From Conexibacter sp. (lineage in GTDB: Bacteria > Actinomycetota > Thermoleophilia > Solirubrobacterales > Solirubrobacteraceae), in contig JAOPZP010000502.1 in the NCBI GenBank assembly GCA_025964055.1, positions 1 to 15,210 of the forward strand: DNA of 15,210 nucleotides. The letters are read 5' to 3'. Both the position numbers and the translations under genes were made by a program. Shown here in pieces: positions 1 to 6,933 of the stretch. The notes under the pieces are model-generated. The model was not told the origin of the DNA. It saw nothing but the letters and a program-made list of their open reading frames with translations, and did not search any database. The stretch's first letter is position 1. Each line of letters begins with the position of its first letter.

Positions 1-1
1 C

Positions 2-367
2 GGCGCCTGGGCGCGCGTCGGGCGGTTGCGGCTGCGGCTGTTCGACCGCGAGGGCGCGCTCGACGCGCTGGAGCAGGCGCGCCGGCTCGGCCCGAGCGTC
101 GAAAGCCTGCTGGACCTCGCGCTGGCGCACCACCTCGGCGGCGACCTCGGCGGTGAGGTGACCGCCACCGAGCAGGCCACGCTGCTCGACGCCCAGCATC
201 CGGCGGCGTGGTCGCGCTACGCCCACGCGCTGGCGCGGACCGATCGTGTGAGCGACGCGATCGCCGCCTCCGAGCGGGCGCTGCGCCTCGCGCCCGACGA
301 CGAGGAGGTCCGCGACCTCCTCGCGCGCCTGCACGCCGCCCAGCCGCGGGTCTTGCCGGCCGCATGA
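2..367 (+). CDS. TPR-repeat protein, C-terminal part (gene runs off the left edge)
   Basis: The frame is open from the first bases of the window to the TGA at 365-367, so the start lies upstream; the TTG at 26 is only an internal codon. The visible 121 residues read as about three helix-turn-helix units of 34 residues. The last and clearest runs from HPAAWSRYAHALA to SERALRLAPDDEEV, with the small residues and the closing Pro typical of tetratricopeptide repeats. TPR arrays bind protein partners; nothing visible here shows which partner or whether a catalytic domain lies upstream. The stop codon overlaps an ATG (ATGA) that begins the 53-bp tandem repeat described separately. The tail after the last repeat is short (AAQPRVLPAA). 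The family call is fairly secure; the function is unknown. Confidence 0.75.
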   Translation, partial: GAWARVGRLRLRLFDREGALDALEQARRLGPSVESLLDLALAHHLGGDLGGEVTATEQATLLDAQHPAAWSRYAHALARTDRVSDAIAASERALRLAPDDEEVRDLLARLHAAQPRVLPAA

Positions 368-527
368 CGATCCACGACCGGAAGGCGAACGAGTCCGTCG
401 TCATGCGGTCCGCCGCATGACGATCCACGGCCGGAAGGCGAACGAGTCCGTCGTCATGCGGTCCGCCGCATGACGATCCACGACCGGAAGGCGAACGCGT
501 CCGTCGTCATGCGGTCCGCCGCGTGAC
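359..527. repeat. 53-bp tandem repeat, three full units plus edges
   Basis: ATG codons at 364, 417 and 470 and the GTG at 523 mark exact 53-base steps, so the units are 364-416, 417-469 and 470-522. Homology runs slightly past both ends. The units are nearly identical: unit 2 has GGC for GAC at its fifth codon, unit 3 has GCG for GAG at its tenth, and the last A of the next start is changed to G. Each unit begins with CCGCATGACGA and ends with its reverse complement TCGTCATGCGG, an 11-base inverted pair. The array fills the whole gap between the TPR gene stop and the dehydrogenase start. It may be a local tandem duplication or a REP-like dispersed element. Confidence 0.95.
364..526 (+). other. 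Chain of three overlapping 18-codon mini-ORFs inside the repeat
   Basis: Reading from each repeat ATG gives 364-420, 417-473 and 470-526. Each encodes an 18-residue peptide of the type MTIHDRKANESVVMRSAA (D5 becomes G in copy 2, E10 becomes A in copy 3). Each TGA overlaps the next start as ATGA; the last overlaps the dehydrogenase start as GTGA, and the first ATG overlaps the TPR gene stop. A 53-base period is 2 modulo 3, which is what this chaining needs. No good Shine-Dalgarno sequence precedes the ATGs. It may be coincidence arising from one duplication, so this is not a confident coding call. Confidence 0.2.
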
Positions 528-529
528 CG
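398..529 (+). promoter_or_regulatory. Three hairpins across the repeat junctions, holding start codons in the 3' arm
   Basis: At each unit junction TCGTCATGCGG, loop TCCG and CCGCATGACGA form an 11-bp perfect stem with a 4-base loop (398-423 and 451-476). The third junction (506-527) keeps nine pairs including one G-U, because its start became GTGACC. In RNA the ATG or GTG start codon sits inside the 3' arm, so folding would hide it. The TCCG loop matches the UNCG pattern, although the closing pair is G-C and not the preferred C-G. A role in mRNA stability or in coupling translation to the upstream gene is inference. Confidence 0.5.
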
Positions 530-1446
530 AGGTCGTGGCCTGGCTCGCCGGCGCCGGCCAGGGCCGCGACGCCCTCGGCGTGGTCTCCGGCGGCGACGGG
601 CGCGGCGCGATCGGCGCGCTCCCCAACGGCGTCGTGCTCGTGGACGAGCCGTCGCCCGAGGTCCGGTTCGCGGTGCCGGCGTGGGGCGCGGACTTCGATC
701 CCGCGGCGCTGCCGGCCCTCGAGGTCGTGCAGGTGCGCTCGGCGGGCGTCGACTGGATCGTGGACCGGATCCCGGCCGGCGTCACGCTCTGCGGCGCGCG
801 CGGGACCCGCGACGCCGCGATGGCCGAGTGGGTCGTCGCCGCGCTGCTGGCCGACCTCAAGCGCGTGCGGCCGTTCGCCCAGGCGCAGGCCGTGCGGCGC
901 TGGGAGCGGCTGGACATCGGCGACCTGCGCGGCCTGAAGGTGCTGCTGCTGGGCCATGGGTCGATCGGCCGCGCGGCGCAGCGGCTGCTGGCGCCGTTCG
1001 GCAGCGAGGTGCGGGGCGTCGCGCGCCGAGCGCGCGACGGCGCGGCCGGGATGGACGCCCTCGGCGAGCTGCTGCCGTGGGCCGACGCGGTCGTCAACCT
1101 GCTGCCGCTGACCGAGGCCACGCGCGGGATGGTCGACGCGCCGATGCTCGCGGCGATGCACGACCGCGCGCTGTACGTCAGCGCGGGCCGCGGCCCGACG
1201 ACCGACACGTACGCCTTGCTCGCCGAGCTGCAGGCCGGGCGGCTGCGCGCGGTGCTCGACGTCGTCGATCCCGAGCCGTTGCCGCCCGACCATCCGCTGT
1301 GGCAGGCTCCCGGCGTGCTCATCAGCCCGCACGTCGCCGGCGACACGCCGGGCAGCGATCGCGCCGCCTGGGCGCTGGTCGGCGAGCAGCTCCGGCGCTT
1401 CGCCCGCGGCGAGCCGCTGGCCAACGTCGTCACCGAGGGGTACTAG
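523..1446 (+). CDS. D-isomer-specific 2-hydroxyacid dehydrogenase
   Basis: The protein has 307 residues, the usual length for this NAD(P)-dependent family, which interconverts 2-keto acids and D-2-hydroxy acids in the cytoplasm. The Rossmann dinucleotide motif is G144-H-G-S-I-G149 after the strand LKVLLL. The family catalytic triad is visible: Arg223 in SAGRGP, Glu251 in DPEPLP and His270 in SPHVAG. The GTG start overlaps the last repeat-derived TGA (GTGA); a GTG four codons later (535) is an alternative, and neither has a good Shine-Dalgarno sequence. The stop at 1444-1446 touches the TTG start of the next gene, so the two are probably co-translated. The substrate (glyoxylate, hydroxypyruvate or a branched keto acid) cannot be read from the sequence. 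Confidence 0.9.
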   Translation: MTEVVAWLAGAGQGRDALGVVSGGDGRGAIGALPNGVVLVDEPSPEVRFAVPAWGADFDPAALPALEVVQVRSAGVDWIVDRIPAGVTLCGARGTRDAAMAEWVVAALLADLKRVRPFAQAQAVRRWERLDIGDLRGLKVLLLGHGSIGRAAQRLLAPFGSEVRGVARRARDGAAGMDALGELLPWADAVVNLLPLTEATRGMVDAPMLAAMHDRALYVSAGRGPTTDTYALLAELQAGRLRAVLDVVDPEPLPPDHPLWQAPGVLISPHVAGDTPGSDRAAWALVGEQLRRFARGEPLANVVTEGY

Positions 1447-3075
1447 TTGGCGACGGGTGCCGAGCTGCTCGTCGCCGGGCTCGAGCGTGCCGGCGTGCGG
1501 GTCGTCTTCGGGCTGCCGGGCGTGCACAACCTCCCGGCCTGGGAGGCGCTGCGGCGCTCGCCGATCCGGCTCGTCGGCGTGCGCCACGAGCAGGCGGCGG
1601 TCTACGCGGCCGACGGCTACGCGCGCGCCACCGGTGAGGTGGGCGTCGCGCTGGTGACGACCGGCCCGGGCGCGGCCAACACCCTCGGCGCCACCGGCGA
1701 GGCGTGGGCCTCGCGCTCGCCGGTCGTGGTGATCGCCACCGACATCCCGACGTCGCTCAAGCGCCGCGGCGTCGTCGGCGGCGCGCTGCACGAGGCCTCC
1801 GACCAGCGCGCGCTGTTCGCCCCGGTCACGAAGGCCACGCATCGCTTCACCGACCCGGGCGAGATCGCGTCGGCCGTCGCCGAGGCGCTGGACGCGCCGC
1901 GGCGCCCCGTCTTCGTGGAGATCCCGACCGACCGGCTGTCGGGCGAGATCGCGCGCTGGGACGTCGTCGAGTTCGCGCCCGACGTCGTGGTCGACCCGCC
2001 GGACGTCAGCGGCGCGCTGGAGGTCCTGGCCGCGTCGTGGAAGCCGGTGATCTGGGCCGGCGGCGGGGCGCTCGACGCCGGCACCGAGGTCGTCGCGCTC
2101 GCCGAGCGGCTCGGTGCGCCGATCTTCACCACCTACTCCTCCCGCGGCCTGGCCGGCGATCATCCGCTGGCCATCGGGCTGCCGCCGCACCTCGACGAGG
2201 CCGGGGCGATCTGGGAGCAGGCCGACGTCGTCATCGCCGTCGGCACCGACCTCGACGGCATGTCGACCATGAACTGGCGGCTGCCGCGCCCCCACCGGCT
2301 GATCGCCATCAACGTGGACGGTGCCGACGCGCGCAAGAACTACCTGCCCGACGTGCTGGTGGAGGCCGACGCGGCGGTGGCGCTGCGCGCGCTGGCCGCG
2401 GCGCTGCCGCCGGGACCGAAGTCGTGGGTCGACCTCGCCGCGATCCGCACCGCGGCCCTCGGCCGCCTGCGCGGCGAGCACCCCGAGGAGCTGGCGTTCC
2501 TCGATGCGTTCGCACGCGCCGTGCCGGCGGGGACCCACGTCGTCGCCGACATGTGCATCCCCGGCTACTGGCTGGCCGCGCTGTACGGGCCGGCGGCGCC
2601 GCGGCGCTTCCAGTACCCGATGGGGTGGGGGACGCTGGGGTACGCGTTCCCGGCGGCGCTGGGCGCGGCAGCAGCCGGCCCGACGGTCTCGGTCTCGGGC
2701 GACGGCGGCTTCCTCTTCGCGTGCGGCGAGCTGGCGACCGCCAAGCAGGAGCGCCTTCCGCTCACCGCGGTGGTGGTCGACGACGGCGGCTACGGGATGC
2801 TGCGCTACGACCAGCGCCACAGCGGCGTCCCGGCCTACGGCGTCGACCTGGTGACCCCGGACTTCGCGATGCTCGCCGAGTCGTTCGGGATCCGCGCCCA
2901 GTCCGTCGACGGCCTCGGCGACGCGTTCGCGGACGCGCTGGCCGCGCAGCTCGCCGATCCCGAGCCGACGCTCCTCGTCGCGCACGCCGCCCTCACACCG
3001 CCGCCGACGACCTCGCCGCGCTGGCGACTCCAAGGCCCGCCCGCCTGGGCGGACCCGCTCACCGGGCTGGGCTAG
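1447..3075 (+). CDS. Thiamine-diphosphate-dependent enzyme, acetolactate synthase/benzoylformate decarboxylase type
   Basis: The 542 residues have the three-domain layout of this family. The N-terminal pyrimidine-binding domain carries FGLPGVHN and Glu48 in RHEQAAVYAADGYAR, the expected glutamate that activates the cofactor. A central Rossmann-like domain begins near residue 190. The C-terminal diphosphate-binding domain has the G418-D-G-G start of the Mg/ThDP motif. The motif ends in Asp445-Asp446 (VVVDDGGYG) where most relatives have Asn-Asn. The TTG start directly follows the dehydrogenase stop, with GAGGGG at 1435-1440 as a plausible ribosome-binding site. Pairing with a hydroxyacid dehydrogenase suggests keto-acid metabolism. 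The exact reaction (decarboxylase, carboligase or an AruI-like guanidino-keto-acid decarboxylase) is undecided. Confidence 0.88.
   Translation: MATGAELLVAGLERAGVRVVFGLPGVHNLPAWEALRRSPIRLVGVRHEQAAVYAADGYARATGEVGVALVTTGPGAANTLGATGEAWASRSPVVVIATDIPTSLKRRGVVGGALHEASDQRALFAPVTKATHRFTDPGEIASAVAEALDAPRRPVFVEIPTDRLSGEIARWDVVEFAPDVVVDPPDVSGALEVLAASWKPVIWAGGGALDAGTEVVALAERLGAPIFTTYSSRGLAGDHPLAIGLPPHLDEAGAIWEQADVVIAVGTDLDGMSTMNWRLPRPHRLIAINVDGADARKNYLPDVLVEADAAVALRALAAALPPGPKSWVDLAAIRTAALGRLRGEHPEELAFLDAFARAVPAGTHVVADMCIPGYWLAALYGPAAPRRFQYPMGWGTLGYAFPAALGAAAAGPTVSVSGDGGFLFACGELATAKQERLPLTAVVVDDGGYGMLRYDQRHSGVPAYGVDLVTPDFAMLAESFGIRAQSVDGLGDAFADALAAQLADPEPTLLVAHAALTPPPTTSPRWRLQGPPAWADPLTGLG
3072..3075. 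other. Shared CTAG: overlapping stop codons of two convergent genes
   Basis: TAG at 3073-3075 ends the ThDP enzyme gene on the plus strand. TAG read from 3074 to 3072 ends the GGDEF-EAL gene on the minus strand. The two coding regions therefore meet tail to tail with a 4-base overlap and no room for a terminator between them. Confidence 0.95.
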
Positions 3076-5261
3076 AAGGCGTCGATCGCCGCGCGCTCGC
3101 GCGGCGAGATGCGGGCCATCAGCGTGCGTGCGGCGGCGATGACGAGGCCGCGGTCGTAGACCGTGGCGAAGGCGAAGCGGCGATCGCGGTCGCGGCCGTC
3201 GTCGCCGAGGTCGCGGCCGACCAGCGCCCCGGCGAAGTGCGGCCCGAGGACGACGACGCTCCACTCGCCGGCGAGCGGGTCGTCGGGGTCGAGCTCGGCG
3301 CCGCGGACGCCGTGGATCGGCTCGGCGCCGAGGCCCACGCCGAAGGCCGCGACGAGGCTCGAGTGGCGCGCGAGCTTCTCGTAGCGGCGGACGGTCGCGG
3401 GCGTGAAGTGGCGGGCCTGCTGGAAGGCCGACAGGATGACGGCGCCCTCGCCGATCCGCAGCGCGCGCTGCTCGAGGTGCTGGCTCATCGGCAGGAGCAG
3501 GCGCTTGGACGCCTCGCCGATCGAGCGCTCGGCGGCGACGACCTCGAAGGGGGTCGAGCCGGGGCGCTCAGGGCTGCTCACCGTTGCGCAGCGCAGGCGC
3601 CGGGTGCGCTGCGCAGGCGCCAGCGGCGCCGGACGGCCGAACAGCCATCCCTGGCCGAGCGTCGCGCCCAGCGTGCGGGCGATCGCGACGTGCTCCTCGG
3701 TCTCGATGCCCTCGGCGAGGATCATCGCCCCGGTCCGCTCACGCTCGGCGGCCACGGCGCTGACGATGGCGGCCTGGTCGGTCGACGGGCGGTCCTGGAC
3801 GAGGCGCAGGTCGAGCTTGATGACGTCGGGCTCGACCAGCGGCAGCAGCGCGAGCGAGCGGACGTCGGCGCCGAGGTCGTCGAGGGCGATGCCGCGGCCG
3901 GCGCCGCGGTGCTCGGCGATCATGTGCCACAACTCGGCCGGGCGGTCGGTCAGCGCGCGCTCGGTCAGCTCCAGCACGAGGTCGAGCTCGTCCTGGGCAC
4001 GCGCCCACAGCGCCGCGTGCTGCGGCGGGCACGGCGCGTCGATCGCGGTCGGCTCGCAGTTGAGGAACAACGAGGCGGTGTCGCCGAGGCCGGCGTTCAG
4101 CGCGCTGCTCACGGCGGCGATGCGGCAGGCCCAGTCCAGCTCGGCGGTGCGCCCGGCGGCGGCCGCGGTGGCGAAGAGGCGGTCGGGGCGCTGCAGCGGT
4201 GAGCCCTCGGGGCCGCGCGCCAGCGCCTCGTAGGCGAGCGTCTCGCCCGAGGCGAGGTCGACGATCGGCTGGAAGACCGCCGTCAGCGTGCCCTCGGCCA
4301 GCAGGGCGTCCAGCGCGCCGGCGTAGGCGGCGGGGTCGAAGGCGTCGTCGGCGACCAGCAGCGCGTCCCCCGTGGCGGGGCGGTGCACGCGCACGCCGTC
4401 CTTGCCGGCCGACTTCGCCTTCTCGAGCGCGAGGTCGGCGAACTGGAGCAGGTCGGCGGCGGTGGTCGTCCCCCGCGTGAAGAGGCCGACGCCGACGCTG
4501 GCGCGGACCTCGAGGCGCAGGTCGCCGACCACGTGGGCCGCCGAGCGCATCGCCTCCATGATCCGCGCGGCCAGCTCGCGGGCGACCCGCTCGGCCTCGC
4601 CGGCCGGCAGGTCCTTGAGCAGCAGCGTGAACTCGTCGCCGCCCTGGCGGGCGAGCAGGTCCTGCGGGCGGACCACGGAGCGCAGCCGGTCGGCGACGAC
4701 GCGCAGCAGGGCGTCGCCGGCCTGGTGGCCCCAGCGCTCGTTGATGCGCTTGAAGTCGTCGAGGTCGATCTGCAGCAGCGCCAGCTCGGTCTCCTGCACG
4801 CGGGCGCGATGCATCGCGGAGCGCAGCTCGTCGTGCAGGGCGGAGCGGTTGGCCAGGCCGGTGAGCGAGTCGTAGTAGGCGAGCTCGTGCAGCCGGGCGT
4901 GCATGCGCATGCGGTCGGTCACGTCGCGCGACGTGCCGAGCCAGCGGACGAGCGTGCCCGAGGCGTCGCGCTCGGGCGCGATCGACACCTCGTTCCAGAA
5001 CGGCGTGCCGTCGGCGCGGTAGTTCAGCAGCGTGACGTGCGCGTCGCGGCCGGCGCGCAGTGCCTCGGTGAAGACGGCGACCGAGCGGGGATCGGTGTCG
5101 GGCCCCTGCAGCAGCGCGGGGCTGCGGCCCAGGACCTCGGCAACGGCGTACCCGGTCAGCAGCTCGAAGCCGGCGCTGACGTAGGTGATCGGGAGGTCGT
5201 CGCGCGTGGCGTCGACGGCCAGGATCGCGGTGATCGAGGGGTCGTGGGCCGGGGATGCCAT
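3072..5261 (-). CDS. PAS(LOV-like)-GGDEF-EAL-DICT cyclic-di-GMP turnover protein
   Basis: This is a 729-residue cytoplasmic protein with no membrane segment. Domains in order: PAS at about 10-118; GGDEF at about 125-295; EAL at about 322-548; and a C-terminal DICT-type sensory domain at about 570-729. GGDEF sits at 207-211 with the inhibitory RxxD (198-201) exactly five residues before it, so the cyclase and its product inhibition look intact. The phosphodiesterase residues are all visible: E345-A-L, N401, E431/E434, D461-D462, K482, E517 and Q537. It could therefore both make and degrade c-di-GMP. The PAS resembles a LOV domain but has Pro48 where the photoactive Cys belongs. It lies 48 bases downstream of the aldehyde dehydrogenase gene on the same strand and may share its transcript. 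Confidence 0.93.
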   Translation of the reverse strand: MASPAHDPSITAILAVDATRDDLPITYVSAGFELLTGYAVAEVLGRSPALLQGPDTDPRSVAVFTEALRAGRDAHVTLLNYRADGTPFWNEVSIAPERDASGTLVRWLGTSRDVTDRMRMHARLHELAYYDSLTGLANRSALHDELRSAMHRARVQETELALLQIDLDDFKRINERWGHQAGDALLRVVADRLRSVVRPQDLLARQGGDEFTLLLKDLPAGEAERVARELAARIMEAMRSAAHVVGDLRLEVRASVGVGLFTRGTTTAADLLQFADLALEKAKSAGKDGVRVHRPATGDALLVADDAFDPAAYAGALDALLAEGTLTAVFQPIVDLASGETLAYEALARGPEGSPLQRPDRLFATAAAAGRTAELDWACRIAAVSSALNAGLGDTASLFLNCEPTAIDAPCPPQHAALWARAQDELDLVLELTERALTDRPAELWHMIAEHRGAGRGIALDDLGADVRSLALLPLVEPDVIKLDLRLVQDRPSTDQAAIVSAVAAERERTGAMILAEGIETEEHVAIARTLGATLGQGWLFGRPAPLAPAQRTRRLRCATVSSPERPGSTPFEVVAAERSIGEASKRLLLPMSQHLEQRALRIGEGAVILSAFQQARHFTPATVRRYEKLARHSSLVAAFGVGLGAEPIHGVRGAELDPDDPLAGEWSVVVLGPHFAGALVGRDLGDDGRDRDRRFAFATVYDRGLVIAAARTLMARISPRERAAIDAF

Positions 5262-5263
5262 AT

Positions 5264-5286
5264 CCCGGCTATCGGCCGGCGCCGGG
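5264..5286 (-). other. Small hairpin between the aldehyde dehydrogenase and GGDEF-EAL genes
   Basis: CCCGGC at 5264-5269 pairs with GCCGGG at 5281-5286, with one more T-A pair outside, and leaves an 11-base GC-rich loop. It falls in the 48-base gap just before the GGDEF-EAL start. No T-run follows. It may attenuate read-through or be a by-product of high GC. Confidence 0.3.
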
Positions 5287-5309
5287 AAAGCCGTAGTGGC
5301 GCTGTACGC

Positions 5310-6824
5310 CTACCAGCGCAGGCGGAAGTCGAGGTCGGCGTCGACGTCGTCGACGTCCATCTGCGCCTTCTGCAGCTTGCCCGCGTAGTCCCAGTTCATC
5401 GACTGCCAGCGCGTGAACTGGTCCAGCACCCAGATCCCCGACTGGCGCGAGCCGTTGCCCGAGCGCCCGTTGCCGCCGAACGGGAGGTGCGCCTCGGCGC
5501 CCGAGGTCGAGTTGTTGACCGACACCATCCCGGCGCTCACGCGCTCCCGGAACCGCAGGGCGTGCACGGCGTCGCGCGTGTAGATGGCCGACGACAGGCC
5601 GTAGCCGTGGCCGTTGGCCAGCGCGATCGCCTCGTCGAAGTCGCCGAAGCGCGCGACGCCGACCAGCGGTCCGAACGTCTCCGTGTTGGCCAGCTCGTCG
5701 TCGATGCGCACGCCGCTGACGATCGTCGGGTGCACGAAGAGCCCCGCCTCCGGATCGCCGACGAAGCCCGCGCGCGGGTTGGCGCTCGTGATGCGCCCGA
5801 CGCCGGTCGAGCCGCCGACGGTGTGGTGGTCGCGGACGAGGTCGAGGTGCTCGTCGACGAAGCGGTCCAGGAAGCGCTGGTGGATCATCGGCCCGTAGAG
5901 CACGTCCTGCGTCGGATCGCCGATCGGCGCCGCCTCCACGGCCGCGGTCAGGCGGGCGAGGAAGTCGTCGTGGACGCGCTCGTGGACGATCGCGGTGCCC
6001 AGCGAGGTGCAGCGCTGGCCCGCCGTGCCGAAGCCGCCGAACAGGGCGCCCTCGACCGCGAGGTCGAGGTCGGCGTCGTCCATCACCACCATCGGGTTCT
6101 TGCCGCCGAGCTCCAGGCACGGGCTCTGCAGGTGGCGGCCGCAGAGCGCGCCGATCTCGCGGCCGACGGCGCTGGAGCCGGTGAAGCCGACCTTGTCGAT
6201 CAGCCCCTCCTCGAGCGCCTGCTCGATCCCCGCGAAGGTCGTCGGGCCGTCGGCCTGGACGACGCTCAGCACGCCGTCGGGCAGCCCGCCGGCCTGGAAG
6301 AGGTCGCCGAGCGCCTGCCCGAGCGCGGGCGTGTAGTCGGCGGGCTTCCAGACGACGGCGTTGCCGCACAGCAGCGCGGGGACGAGGTACCAGGACGGCA
6401 CCGCGACCGGGAAGTTGCCGGCCGTGACGATCGCCGCGACGCCCACCGGCACGCGGAACGTGAACAGCTGCTTGTCGGGCATCTCGCTCGGCACCGTCTG
6501 GCCGTAGAGGCGCCGGCCCTCGCCGAGGAAGAAGTCGCAGGTGTCGACGATCTCCTGCACCTCGCCCAGTGCCTCGGGGTAGGGCTTGCCGATCTCGCGG
6601 GTGACCAACCGGGCCAGCGACTCCTTGTTGGCCTCGACGATGCGGCCGATCTGCTGGATGGCCCGGCCGCGCCGCGGAGCGGGGGTCGCGGCCCACGCCG
6701 GCTGCGCCGCGCGGGCGTCCCGGCAGGCGGCCACGAAGGTCGCGGCGTCGGCCGCCGGCGTGGCGAAGACCTGGTCCTGGAGGTCGGCGGGATTGCGGGA
6801 GATCAGCTGACCGGGGGCAGACAT
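5310..6824 (-). CDS. NAD(P)-dependent aldehyde dehydrogenase, ALDH7 (antiquitin)-like
   Basis: The enzyme has 504 residues from the ATG at 6824 and oxidises an aldehyde to the acid with NAD(P). Catalytic residues are present: Asn137 in TAGNFP, Lys160 in VVWKPAD, Glu238 in LELGGKNP, the nucleophile Cys272 in FGTAGQRCTSL and Glu382 in TETFGP. The GTAGQRCT context, GEVQEIVDTCDF and NNSTSGAEAHLPFGG resemble the ALDH7 group, which handles aminoadipate semialdehyde and piperideine-6-carboxylate. The substrate is not proven. I chose 6824 over the GTG at 6860 because the family N-terminus follows it and a -10-like TAGCGT lies eight bases upstream. The C-terminus ends in an acidic stretch (DVDDVDADLDF). 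It is divergent from the glycoside hydrolase gene. Confidence 0.92.
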   Translation of the reverse strand: MSAPGQLISRNPADLQDQVFATPAADAATFVAACRDARAAQPAWAATPAPRRGRAIQQIGRIVEANKESLARLVTREIGKPYPEALGEVQEIVDTCDFFLGEGRRLYGQTVPSEMPDKQLFTFRVPVGVAAIVTAGNFPVAVPSWYLVPALLCGNAVVWKPADYTPALGQALGDLFQAGGLPDGVLSVVQADGPTTFAGIEQALEEGLIDKVGFTGSSAVGREIGALCGRHLQSPCLELGGKNPMVVMDDADLDLAVEGALFGGFGTAGQRCTSLGTAIVHERVHDDFLARLTAAVEAAPIGDPTQDVLYGPMIHQRFLDRFVDEHLDLVRDHHTVGGSTGVGRITSANPRAGFVGDPEAGLFVHPTIVSGVRIDDELANTETFGPLVGVARFGDFDEAIALANGHGYGLSSAIYTRDAVHALRFRERVSAGMVSVNNSTSGAEAHLPFGGNGRSGNGSRQSGIWVLDQFTRWQSMNWDYAGKLQKAQMDVDDVDADLDFRLRW

Positions 6825-6832
6825 GGGCGGCC

Positions 6833-6838
6833 ACGCTA
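6833..6838 (-). promoter_or_regulatory. -10-like hexamer of a probable leaderless promoter (aldehyde dehydrogenase)
   Basis: TAGCGT on the minus strand lies eight bases (GGCCGCCC) before the ATG at 6824. No ribosome-binding site is visible, and the distance would put the transcription start at or next to the A of ATG. No convincing -35 box was found. Confidence 0.5.
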
Positions 6839-6933
6839 CCGCGTCCAAAGGTGTCCGCACTGCTACAAGAGCGGGTCAAGACCGGCGGTCCGATTTCCGA
6901 TGTCCTGGATCGACCCCCGCGTCGACCCATGCC

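Noticed and set aside
359..527. A CRISPR array
   Set aside because: The units are contiguous and near identical with no unique spacers between them, and no cas genes are nearby.
454..3264. A 936-codon open frame on the minus strand opposite the dehydrogenase and ThDP enzyme genes
   Set aside because: Its translation is dominated by Arg, Gly, Ala and Asp with no recognisable motif. It mirrors two well-supported plus-strand genes and is a by-product of high GC codon use.
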